From the NCBI GenBank assembly GCA_023213395.1, contig CM041465.1:15252001-15316000 (forward strand): 64,000 nt of DNA, read 5' to 3'. This document shows positions 1 through 11,155 of the stretch, piece after piece. The DNA comes from Cycas panzhihuaensis. Taxonomy: Eukaryota > Cycadophyta. The notes under the pieces were generated by a model that saw only the letters and a program-made list of their open reading frames with translations, did no database searches and had not been told where the DNA came from. Numbering within the stretch: the first letter of the stretch is position 1; every line of letters starts with the position of its first letter. A program made the position numbers and the translations under genes.

Positions 1-1924
1 CAAGGATTATGAGATAAGTGACTTTATCTTTTTACTACTTTATAAATAGTATTGCATTAATATCTTGGTAGTCATAAACCTCATATTCAAGTTGCCTCAT
101 TCTTTTAAACAACTTGGTAAACCAAGCATAAGGGACTTGTTTAAGGCTATATAAGTACTTTCTGAGTCTGCTAACCTTATGCTCTTGACTTTCGATCTCG
201 TATACTTTTGGCTGAGCCATGTAAATTTCTTTTTCAAGATCCCCATTAAGAAATGTGATCTTAATATCAAGCTAGTAGATTTTCTAGCCCTGTTGAATAG
301 CCAAGACTATAAGAGTTCTAATTATAGGTCACTCGGTTGTAAGTGTAAAGACTTTAATGTAGTTGATGCCTTTCTTTTGTGTGAATCCTTTAACTATCAA
401 CCTCACCTTGTATTTTTTAAGGGTGTCATCTGATCTATATTTATTTTTAAACACCCATTTATTTTAAACTACCTTTTTGCTAAGTGATAAATCAACAAGC
501 TCCTATGTACTATTTTTCATGAGAGATTGGTATTCTTTGTTCATTACATTTCTCTAAACTATGTGTTTCACAATTTTTTGATTTGAGAGGGGCTCTTCAT
601 TAAGAGTAAGGTGTAGTTCTACTACTTCAAGGTCAATATATAATGATTCATATATCTTTAATCTATGGGCACTTCGAGTGCCAATTTTACCCACCTGATA
701 TGGTCATATGTCCTTGTTTAGCTAGCAGGCTTCACGAGATCCTCAAGTTGAGAATGAGGTCCTTATTTTCTCAACTTTTTAGTTCATTAAAGTGATCATT
801 CTATGAGAAGGATATTGATGTACCTAGGAGAAATGGTCCTTCTACCATTATTTTGACTTTGTCAACTGAAGGTGGAGAGGATGATTCTTCTATAATGACT
901 TTGTCTTTATCAACTCTGTTATCTTCAAAGGATGGTGTTGGATGTGTACTCATCAGTTCAGAGTCATAACTTATATCCTCTGAGGCTCTATTATTAGCTT
1001 CCCTCCCCAAATTTTAGAATATGAACATCATACTTGATAACATCATTATAGAGATATGAGGGTGTTTTAGAGTCTAATCTAAGTAACTGATCCTCTATCT
1101 CTACAAAAATAACATCTTTAGTAATGATGATTTTTCATTGTAAAGGTATAAAGACCTTATATCATTTCTTGTATATAGGGTATCCGATAAAGATATCTTT
1201 AAATACCCTTAGCTAGAGTTTATTTTAATTTGTATCTAAAATGTGGGCATAGCATATAAAGCCAAAAATTTTGAAGCAATGAATAATAGGGACCTACCCT
1301 GACCACTTTTCATTAGGTGATTTTCCTTCCTTTTATGGGCTAACAACATTGATGCAATAAACAGTTGTCTAGATAGCTTCCACCCATGGGTAGGTAGGTA
1401 TATTTTTATATACCAACATAGTTTAAGCCATGTTCATGAATGCCTTGTTCATGCGCTCGATAACTCCATTTTACTATGGGATACTTGTTACTATTATTTG
1501 ATATTTTATGTTATTGTCTCAAAGGCAGCTTTCAAACTCATGTCATGTATATTTACCACCATTATTAGTTTGAAGACATTTGAGTTGATAACCTGACTCT
1601 TTCTCAGTGTAGGCTTTGAATTTTTTGAATACACAGAAGGCTTTATCTTTCTTCTATAGAAAAGTAACCCATACTTTTCTCATGAAATTATTAATGAAAG
1701 TGATGTAATATAACTTGTCCTTTTGTAAAGGAATAGGCATTGGTCTGCATAGATCAGAGTGTACTAATTATAATGGATGACTTAATTTCTACTAACTTTT
1801 GAGAAAGAGTTATTAATGACATTTAGCAATGATACAAGCTTCATATTTAAAGGGCTTAGAGGAGAACTTTGGAAGACCTAGAAGAGTGTTATAAAGATCT
1901 CTAAATCTATTAATGTGAACATAT
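1..1924 (-). pseudogene. copia pol, distal part (integrase core to reverse transcriptase), element A
   Basis: The minus-strand translation of 35-220 gives the copia RT segment with YLYSLKQVPYAWF, a hallmark just upstream of the YVDD region. Further right come the variable linker (about 480-1020, with an acidic/serine-rich stretch at 801-1010) and the integrase core (about 1020-1900). The same order is seen on the plus strand in element B at 5835-7790, which allows a position-by-position match. Stops and frame changes occur throughout, so no functional polyprotein is encoded. The left end continues outside the window. The right end at 1924 is the insertion point of element B. Confidence 0.85.
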
Positions 1925-2235
1925 TGAAAGGGGTTAATGTATTAAGGTTATTTGTGTAGATTAATTATGTGACCTTAGGATATATTATTAGCATTAGTTT
2001 CTTAATGAAATACACTTTATATGCATTTAGATGTAATTTTGGGTTCATGTCATTAAGCAAAAAAATCCTAACCCTAATGCTCACCTTCAATATTAAAAGG
2101 TGAAATCTCAAGGAGGGACTAATTATTCATTCTCACCTACAAGCTTGTTCTCATATCTTGTTTCATCTCTTTTTCATTCTCCATTACCATTGTGTATATG
2201 TGAGTGATTTATTCCCTAGATCTATCCTTCCTTCA
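1925..2235 (+). repeat. 5' LTR of copia B
   Basis: 311 bp, starting tgaaaggggttaat and ending cttccttca. It matches 9183-9493 along its whole length. The stretch tgtgtatatgtgagtgattt near the end is kept in both copies. Transcription of the element would start in this repeat, but no specific start site can be placed. Confidence 0.93.
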
Positions 2236-2237
2236 TG

Positions 2238-2250
2238 TGGTATCAGAGCT
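2238..2250 (+). promoter_or_regulatory. Primer binding site of copia B (initiator Met-tRNA type)
   Basis: The sequence tggtatcagagct begins two bases after the 5' LTR. This is the canonical plant PBS complementary to the 3' end of initiator methionine tRNA, used to prime minus-strand DNA synthesis. It is unmutated here. Confidence 0.93.
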
Positions 2251-4159
2251 AGAAGGGGATCTATTCACTCCATTCCACTTGCATGGAGTCATTTTGCCTC
2301 TCCTTCACTTTCAATGTGAAATATTGAGAGTGCATTCATCATTTTTTAATATTTTGAGTGCTTAAAATTATAGTACTTTATATTTTACTACTTTCTCTAT
2401 GTGTGTAGAAATTTAGAGGTGAAGAATACAGGTTTTAAAGTCATTAGTTTGCGAAACGATCTTAGAAGCATTAAAGGTCTATAATTTCATAAAAAATTTG
2501 ACCATCTCAAAATTTGATAAAATTTGGTATACAATATCATCTTGACTAAAGAATAATTTGTATCTTCTAGAGAAACTTCAGATTCAGCCTGCAACGCTTT
2601 TTGGCTGTGACAAAAGGGTAAATTTTATGGATAAGTGATTTAAGACACTTTTTCCAATGAAATCCTTTAATTATTAGCTAAAAATCTGAAAGTTTTATTA
2701 AGGGTTCTAGTAGATTTATGTCTTAGGATCAGTTTAAGATAAATTGCATCAAATTTCATCCACTAGTTAGTGAGATCTATGCAGTTTTCTCACAGTTACT
2801 AATTTTGCCTACTCAAACCCACAAAGGATATTGTAAAGGCATTTCAGGTAGATTTCTGGCAGATTTTAGAGATGGTACAAAAGGGAAAGTTAATGTACGT
2901 GTTAAAATGTAACTTTCGACATATTGAAGTTTAGATTCTGAGATAGTGGATCTGGTAGGATTTTGCTTTTGTGCTTTTTCAAGCAGAAATTTTTTTGTGC
3001 CTTTTTAGAAATTTGACTTCACAACTCTATTAAAAACGATATTATGAACACTTTTTCCTTTTGTCATAAATTTAGATTTCATCATTTAGGCCTTCATATT
3101 TATAATTTTTAAAAAATTTACCCATTTATTATTATTTGTAAATTTTGTGAAAATATCACAAAATAGGGCAAAATAGCATGCATATAGATTTAGAAAAAAT
3201 AGCATTTTAGTGAAAAGTTGATCTAATTTTTAGCCCATTGTGGATTTTGTATCAAAACTTCCAAAAACATATTTGGAAACATTGTACTAAAGCAAGAGAA
3301 ACTTTAGATCGGAAACAACATCAAGTTCCCCTGCTAAATCTAGCATGCTTTTTCTATTTGTACACATAGTATAAAGCATCACATAAAGCAACAACAACAA
3401 CAAAGCAAGCACATTTGGCAACTTCCTATTTCAATTTTCAGTTATACGAAAATATCTTACACTATTCCTAACAAGAATCTCATCTGTACGATCTTTACCA
3501 TCATTTCTTGACTTGTGTGCACACTCACCTTAGTTGAAATAGACCAAGGTTGGCTGAAGTCTAGGCCTTAAGAGAGGTGTGAGTTTCATACTAGGTCTGG
3601 TCTTAACTGGAATAGTGGTGGAGGGATAGGTTAGTCATACCTATGGCCTCCAATCAGGGATAATCTTGATAATCACCTGGGAAAATTGATAACCTTAATG
3701 CAAGATTAAAATTAACCTAGCCTAATATCTGTCATAGTCATGGGATACAGAGTACTGTTTAACTCTTCGGAGGAGGTATATAGTTGCTCATTAGTGAACT
3801 GCTATGAGTACCTAGACTCCACTTTCACTTGGATTTCATCACCAAGTGTAGTTGCAGGTATCACGGGTGAAGGCCCTAATCATATAGTAGAAGCATTAGG
3901 GATCAAAACCTCACCTACATTTGGATATAAGTGAGAGGTTAGTGCCATGACACATTACCACTCTTTGCCAGCTCTACATTAGACCTCATTCTTGCATCAT
4001 TGCTTATATTTATTTTTTCATAGTTGTTGAAAAATACTTAATCATTGCTTGCTTCTTATTATAAGCATTCATTTCTACATCCCTGTTACGCCACGTGTAT
4101 TAGACACACGTGTCAATGGCATATACTTCTATCATCTCTTATACTTTTTCATCATTACC
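2251..4159 (+). other. Untranslated leader of copia B
   Basis: About 1.9 kb between PBS and the gag start with no long open frame. Homologous leader sequence occurs in A (11156-13099, minus), C (27249-28340, minus), E (59007-62293, plus) and at 20815-21943 (plus). The shared block near 3560-3740 contains catacctat and cagggataatc. The open stretch at 3740-3934 is not conserved as protein and is probably chance. Long leaders of this kind often carry packaging and translation signals, but none can be assigned from the sequence. Confidence 0.75.
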
Positions 4160-7100
4160 ATGTCATCTCAATTCAAGTAGAATGTTAGCTGCATATTAAA
4201 AGGTAAAGAAAATTGGGATTTATGGTACACTAGTGTTAAAAATGCTACAAAGTATGAAGGTCTTTAGAGAGCCCATTTGTAGCCTACACCTAGTATACTA
4301 GCAATAGCTACAACATCCACTTTCTGTAGATCCACCCCAATAGCTTCTACAGATGTTGTAGCCAAACTATAATGGGAGATAGATGATGAAAAGATTTATG
4401 TAGGAATTATGTTGGTTACTTATCACTCCTTACATAACTTGATTAATGAAGAGTAACATGATATAGCCTAAAAGGTTCTTGAAGTTCTCAAGAAGAACTT
4501 TGATACCAAATCAAATTTAGAATTTATTCATCTTATTCTAAAAATGAACAAATTAAAAATGCAGAAGGGACGAGCTCATGAGATAATAAATCTCCTTCGA
4601 CCAATCAAATAGGTAATTGATAAAGATTTTAAGACCTAATGTATCACTTGGGCATTCCTGATCCAGTCATGTCTACATGTTCCTGATTATTAAAACTTGC
4701 TTGGAAGTCTTCAATCTAGTGGAATATTGAAGACACTCAACTTTGAAGTACTTGCTGATAAGTTTATTAAATTTGATAAGGCTTTTAATACAAACTTTAT
4801 AGCCTATGACTCTCTTCAAGATGTAGCCTTTGAGGTAGAAAATGATGTTTGTTACACAAGAAATCAAGGTCCCTCTCGTGGTAGAGGAAATAACTGAGCA
4901 AGAGGAAGAGGAAGAGGAAGAAATATAGGAAATCATCCATAAGGTCAACCAAACCCTCAGTCATAGCCTCGACAGTCTCAAGGCCAAGGGCTACCTCAAG
5001 AAAGAGTAAGAAAATTAAGCCAAACTAGTATCTTTTCAAGGATTGGTAATTAAACTATTATATGTGATCGATGTAACCGTAAAGGAGACTTAGCAAAAGA
5101 ATGCAAAACTGCCACTTATAAGTTGGCCAAGTTCCAACCAAAACATGGAGCTCATAATGTTAAAGAAACTTGTGAAAAATCCTTTAGTGGTGTAGGTTTT
5201 GTACAAGCACACATTCAAAGACTTGAGGGATCTTCAGTATCAAATGCCATTGACAAACCAAAGAGATACTTTAAAGCTTGATGTGGATATATCACTTATG
5301 AATTCCCTTCACCAATGCCAAACCCTAATGGAATTGCTAGTAGTGTGGCTTCAATCCAAGGATAATGGATTATGGACACAGGAGAAACTCAACATATAAC
5401 ATGCAATTGCAGTCTATATCAGACATTTGACTCAAATATTTAAGGAGTTATTTACATGGCTAATAAATCATAACAACCTATTGAAGGAATTGGTAACATT
5501 TGCCTGAAACTCCCAAGCTTAGAAGATTTTACATTGCTTGATGTCTTATACATACCTAATCTCAAACAAAACCTACTCTCCTTATCCACACTTATCTCTC
5601 ATGGATTTAATATGAGTGTAACTATAAATGACCAGACTCTCTAGGTCATTCATCCTCCAACTAATCAAGTGGTTTTGACTGGACATCTCTCTAGTAAACT
5701 CTTTCAACTGAATGGCTCTCTATCTTCTAAAGCCCATTGTGCCCAAAGCCCTTGTGCTAATGAAGAATTTACATTTAATTCTATCTTAACCCATCTAATG
5801 TTATCACCAGAAGCTCTTTGGCATGCTTGCATGGGTCATGTTCACATTGATAGACTTAGAGATCTTTCAAACACTCTTCTAAATCTTCCAAAGTTCTCCT
5901 CTAAACCCTTTAAATGTGAAGTTTGTATCATTACCAAATCTCATCGACAACCCTTTCCTAAAAGTTAGTGGAAATCAAGCTATCAATTATAATTGGTACA
6001 CTCTGATTTGTGTGGGCCAATGCCCATTCATTTACTGAAGGTTAAATTATGTTATATCTCTTTCATTGATGATTTCACTAGAAAAGTATAGGTAGATTTT
6101 CTACACAAGAAAGATGAAGCCTTCTATGTAATCAAAGAATTCAAAGCCCTCACTGAAAAAGAGTCAGGTTATCAACTTAAATATCTTTGAATTGATAATG
6201 GTGGTGAATATACCTCATATGAGTTTGAAAGATACCTTCGAGACAATGGTATGAAGAATCAAACAATAGTAGCAGGTAACCCACAACAAAATGGAGTTGC
6301 CAAGTACATGAACAAGACAATCATGAACATGGCTCGGACTATGTTGATATACAAAAATATACCTGCCTACCTATGGGTTGAAGCTATCTGGATTATTGTT
6401 TATTGTATCAATGCTATTATCCCATCAAAGGAAGTACAATCACCTAACGAAAAGTGGTCAGGACGAGCTCCCATTGTTCACTACTTCAAAATTTTTAGCT
6501 CTATATGCTATGCCTATATTCTGCATGCAGATCGAAATAAACTCTAACTAAGGGCACTTAAAGACATCTTTGTTAGATACCCTATGGATAAGAAAAGATA
6601 TAAGGTCTTTATACCTTCATAATAAAAAATTATCGTTACTAGAGATATCATTTTTGTGGAGACAAAGGATAAGTTACTTAAACTAGACTCCAAAGTACCC
6701 TCACGTCACTATAATCATGTTATCAAGTATGATGTTTAGATTCTAAATTTTTTTTTTTTTTTGGGAGGGGGGGAGGAGACAGACATAAATTACTCCAAAT
6801 ATTGGAAGCTAATAATAGAGCCTTGGAGGATACAAGTTGTGACTCTGAACTGATGAGTGCACATCTAGCACCATCTTTTGAAGATAACAAAGTTAACAAA
6901 GGCAAAGCCATTATAGAAGAATCATCCTCTCCACTTTCAGTCGTCAAAGGTAAAACAGTGGTAGAAGGACCATCTTCCTCAGGCACATAATCATTTTAAT
7001 GAATAAGATAAGAACCAAGAAGTTGAGGAAATGAGGACCTCACTCCTAACTCGAGGATCTCAAGAAGCCTGCTAGCTCAATAAGGACATACGACTAGATG

Positions 7101-8687
7101 AGATGGGCAAAACTAGCACTCAAAGTGGCCATAGAGCAAGGATACAGGAATTATTATATATTAAGCTTAAATTAGCAGAATTGCACCTTACTCTTAGTGA
7201 AGAGCCCTTAATGTACCAAGAAGATGTAAAACATATAGTTTGGAGAAATTCCATGAATGAAAAGTACTAATCTCTTATCAAGAATGGTACATGGGAGTTT
7301 GTTGATCTACCACTTGGCAGAAAGGTAGTTCAAAATAAATGGGTGTTCAAAAATAAATATAGATTAGACAGCACCCTTAAAAAACATAAGGTGAGGTTGG
7401 TAGCTAAAGGATTTATGCAAAGAGAGGGTATCAACTACACTAAAGTTTTTGCACCTACAACCAAGTGGCCTACAATTAGAACTCTTATGGCCTTAGATGT
7501 TCAACAGGGTTAGAAAATCCACCAACTTGATATTAAGACCATGTTTCTCAATGGAGATCTTGAAGAAGAAATTTACATGGATCAACCAGAAGGATATGGG
7601 ATCGAAGGTCAAGAGCATAAGGTTTATAGGCTCAGAAAGTCCTTATATAGCCTTAAACAAGCCCCTCATGCTTAGTTTTCCAAGTTGTCTGAAAGAATAA
7701 GGCAACTTGGATACGAGGTTTGTGACTACTAAGATATTGATGCAATATTGTTCATCAAGCGCCATAAGGATAAAGTCACTTATCTCATAATCTTTGTGGA
7801 TGAGATGCCGGTAATAGGTAATAGTGAACAGGTAATAAGCTTGTTGAAAAAGGACCTTGGCAAAATATTTGAATTATCTGACCTTGGTTTGATGAAATAT
7901 TACTTGGAAATTGAAGTAATACAAAAGAATGAAAAAATTTTCCTCTCCCGAGAAAAATATATCAACAATCTTCTAACCAAGTTTCAGTTAGAAGATACTC
8001 GACCAGTGATGTTACCTATAGACCCTAATACCAAACTCTCAACTAAAGGTAAAACTAAGGAGGTAAATGCAACACTCTATAGGAAACTTGTAGGTAGTCT
8101 CATCTATACTACCAATATAAGGCCAGATATTACACACTCTATCAGTATTCTTGCTCGTTACATGACAAATCCTAAGTAGAATAATTGGCAAGGCAGCAGT
8201 GTAAGTGTTGAGATACCTTAAGATGACTAGCAAATATGGTCTATTGTATGAACCTAATTCATACTTCAAGCTTTCTACATACATAGACTCAGACTTTGCA
8301 GGAGATAAAGATACAGGAAGATCTACATTTGGGTATGTAACATTTCTTAGAACAACATCGATATCATGGAGATCCAAACGGTAGAAGATAGTTGCAGATT
8401 CAACTATAGAAGCTAAATACATTGCTATTTCTAAGACTAGCAAGGAGGTGATATGGCTTAGAAAATTATTGGAAACATTAAATATCACCCAAACAAGTCC
8501 TACCAGTCTTCATATGGATAATCAGTCTATAATTTACATGGCAAAAAATCCTATATTTCATGATTGTACCAAATGCATAAGTATGAAAGTCCACAGGATT
8601 AGAGAACTTATTCATGATAGCACAATTCAACTAGAATACTGTCCTATAGGAGATCAAGTGGCTGATATATTCACCAAACCACTATAA
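4160..8687 (+). pseudogene. copia gag-pol polyprotein of element B, degenerate
   Basis: Gag starts at the ATG at 4160. A zinc knuckle of form CX2CX4DX4C (5065-5110) has Asp where His is usual. Protease has a DTG motif near 5370-5400. Integrase has its His/Cys zinc region at 5818-5960 and core at about 5995-6560. A variable linker follows, then reverse transcriptase (about 7240-8180) and RNase H (about 8190-8687, ending ADIFTKPL). Most of it is in one frame, with shifts near 6750-6790 and near 8195. Two catalytic positions are changed: the integrase Glu of the D,D35E triad is Lys at 6302-6304 (GVAKYMNKT), and the RT YVDD box reads FVDE at 7793-7804. Stops at 6089, 6188, 7268, 7511, 7673, 7730 and 8177 fit simple transitions. 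The element could not move autonomously. Confidence 0.92.
6748..6779 (+). repeat. T15 / G-rich homopolymer expansion inside pol linker of B
   Basis: A run of 15 T (6748-6762) followed by 17 bases of G with only three A. The corresponding place in A (about 985-1020, minus) and C (about 24660-24690, minus) has only a few T and four to six G. The expansion coincides with the first frame shift of the B polyprotein. Confidence 0.8.
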
Positions 8688-9170
8688 AAGGTGAAGTTTG
8701 AATAATTCTAGAAGCAGCTTGGCCTTAGGGCTTCCATCTTCAACTAATTAAAGAAGATGGAAACATGATCATCATACTCTATTCTCTTCTTGAAAACCCC
8801 TTGTGGGCATGGAAGAATAAGAGTAAGTCTCTGCTCTATCCTCTTTGTGAAAACACCATGTAAGCACAGAAGGATAAGGGTTGTACTAGTTTTGGAAAAT
8901 TGAAACCTATAAAAACCTAAAAGGGCATAGGGGATGACCAAATGGTATATGGAGACTTAGCAGATTAAGCTACTTGACTATCAGGCTACATCAAATAGCC
9001 ACCTTAGCCATTTTGATTTATAAAAAGGGCTATAGATCTTAGAAAGTTCATGAGTTTTTATTCCCCATGAGGGTTTTCCCATAAAAGTGTCATTTAAAAT
9101 TTCAATATAATAATGAGGCTCAAATGAAGACCCGATAGAATATATTTTCTCAAAAATGACCTTCCACCAT
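8688..9170 (+). other. 3' untranslated region of copia B
   Basis: Noncoding sequence between the pol stop and the polypurine tract. It contains a diverged tandem pair of about 57 bp at 8777-8885, both units carrying tctt-tgaaaac-cc followed by aagaataag or aaggataag. The same block is present in the minus elements C (about 22560-22670) and F (about 62910-63010), so it belongs to the family and is not a private change of B. Confidence 0.7.
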
Positions 9171-9182
9171 TAAGGGAGGGAT
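9171..9182 (+). promoter_or_regulatory. Polypurine tract of copia B
   Basis: taagggagggat lies directly before the 3' LTR at 9183. It is the expected plus-strand priming site for retrotransposon DNA synthesis. Elements C and F carry the same feature on the minus strand just right of 22252 and 62602. Confidence 0.85.
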
Positions 9183-9493
9183 TGAAAGAGGTTAATATAT
9201 CAAGGTCATTTGTGTAGATTAATCATGTGACCTTAGGATATATTGTTAGCATAAGTCTCTTAATGAAATATACTTTATGTGCATTTAGATGTAATTTTAG
9301 GTTCATGTCATTAGACAAAAAAATCCTAACCCTAATGTTAAGCCTCAATAATAAAAAATAAAATCTCAAGGAGGGAGTAATTATTCATTCTCACCTCTAA
9401 GCTTGCTCTCATATCTTGTTTCATCTCTTTTTCATTCTCCATTGTCATTATGTATATGTGAGTGATTTATTCCCTAGATCAATCCTTCCTTCA
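9183..9493 (+). repeat. 3' LTR of copia B
   Basis: 311 bp, tgaaagaggttaat to cttccttca, pairing with 1925-2235. The following bases catgt are the second target-site copy, and the sequence then continues as the interrupted element A. Confidence 0.93.
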
Positions 9494-11155
9494 CATGTTC
9501 CATGCAAGAATGCCAAAGAGATTTTGGTGACAATGTTTAGTGAGTCAGGATGGTGTTAAATGTAAATTCCTCATTGGCACAATGGCTTTGGGCATAATGG
9601 GCTTCAGAAGATGGAGAGTTATTTAGTTGAAAAAGTTTGCTAGTAAGATGTCTAATCAAGACCACTCGATTAGTTAGAGGATAAATGACATGGAGAGTCT
9701 GGTCATTTGTAGTAACACTTAGATTAAATCCATGAGAGATAAGTGTGGATAAGAAGAGCAAGTTTTGTTTGAGATTAGGTATGTAAAGGACATCAAGTCA
9801 TGCACAATCTCTTAAGCCTAGTCGTTTTAGATAAATGTTACTATTTTTTTCAATAAGTTATTATGGTTTATCAGTCATATGAATAACTCCTTGAATATTT
9901 AAGTTAAATGTTTGATATAGACTGTAATTGTATGTCATCTATTAAGTTGCTCTTATGTCTATAATCCACTGTCTATTAATTAAAATAATACTATTTACAA
10001 TTCCAATAGGAGTTAGCATTGGTGAAAGGAATTCACAAGTGATATATCCACATTGAGCTTCAAAGTATCTATGTGGTTAGTTAATGGCATTTGATATTGA
10101 AGATCCCTCAATTCTTTGAAAATATACTTGTACAAAACCTATACCACTAAATAATTCTTCAACATTATGAGCTCTATGTTTTGGTTGGAACTTGTCCAAC
10201 TTATAAGTGGCAGTTCTGTAGTTTTTTGTAAAGTATCCTTTACAATTACATCAATTACACATAATATTTTTATTACAAATCCCTAAAGGGGTACTAGTTT
10301 GGCCTGACTATCTTATTTTTTGTTAAGGCAGCCCTTGGCCTTGAGACTATCGAGGTTGTGACTGAGGGTTTGGTTGATATTGTGGACGATTTTTTATGTT
10401 TCTTCCTCTTCATCTTACTCAATTATTTCCTCTACCACAAGAGGGACCTTGATTCTTTGTGTAGCAAGCTTCTTCTTCCACCTCAAAGGCTGCATCTAGA
10501 AGAGAGTTAGAGGCTACAAAGTTAGTATCAAAAGTCTTGTCAAATTCTATAAACTTCTCGATAAGTGCTTCGAGGTTGAGTGTTTTTAATATTCCAATAG
10601 ATTGAAGACTTCCAAGCAAGCTTTTATAATCAGGAACATATAGATATGATTAGATCAAGAATACCTAAGTGATATATTGAGTTTTAAAATTTTGTCAATT
10701 ATCTATTTTATTGGTCGAAGGAGATTTATTATCTTATGAGCTCGTCCTTTCTATATTTTTAATTTGTTTATTTTTATAATAAGATAAACAAATTCTAAGT
10801 CTGACTTGGTATCAAAGTTTTTCTTAAGAACTTTAAGGACCTTCTATATTGTATCATGTTGCTCTTTGTTAATTAAGTTGTGTAAGAAGTGATAAGTAAC
10901 TAACAGAATTCTTGTATAAATCTTTGCATTATTTATCTCCCATTCTAGTTTGGCTGTAGCATTTGTAGGAGTTGTTAGAGCGGTTCCACCAAAAATAGGT
11001 GTTGTAGTTATTGTAGGTATGATGGGTGTAGGTTGAAAGTGGGCTCTCTAAAGGCCTTCATACTTTATAGTATTTTTAACTACAATGTACCATAAATCCT
11101 AATTTTATTTACCTTTTAATACACAGTTGATGTTCTGCTTGAATTGAGATGACAT
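9494..11155 (-). pseudogene. copia gag and protease region, element A
   Basis: On the minus strand the gag ATG is at 11155, matching the B start at 4160 (both begin MSSQFK in translation). The gag segment at 10419-10619 and the protease-to-integrase segment at 9537-9761 align with B residues at 4697-4897 and 5580-5790. The zinc-knuckle region lies near 10170-10290 and is degraded. The frame is broken by stops and small indels. The left end at 9494 is the junction with the inserted element B, inside the integrase zinc region. Confidence 0.88.

Larger units (their letters stand above)
1925..9493 (+). mobile_element. Nearly complete Ty1/copia retrotransposon B
   Basis: A 7569-bp element with LTRs of 311 bp at both ends, each starting TG and ending CA. 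It has a PBS two bases after the 5' LTR, a long leader of about 1.9 kb, one gag-pol reading frame, and a polypurine tract directly before the 3' LTR. A hand comparison of the two LTRs gives about 29 differences (near 91% identity), of which about 22 are transitions, so the insertion is old. It lies inside element A, a member of the same family in opposite orientation. Flanking target copies are 1920-1924 and 9494-9498. Confidence 0.93.

Noticed and set aside
3740-3934. Short open frame in the B leader as an upstream ORF
   Set aside because: The homologous leaders at 11400-11650, 21700-21940 and 62060-62290 do not keep the frame.
6723-6986. Minus-strand open frame over the pol linker of B
   Set aside because: It is a shadow of the plus-strand copia linker at 6802-6990, which has homologues in A and C in the sense direction.
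8039-8488. Minus-strand open frame of 149 codons in B
   Set aside because: It is opposite to the recognised RT/RNase H of copia. Lack of stops reflects the reverse complement of conserved codons.
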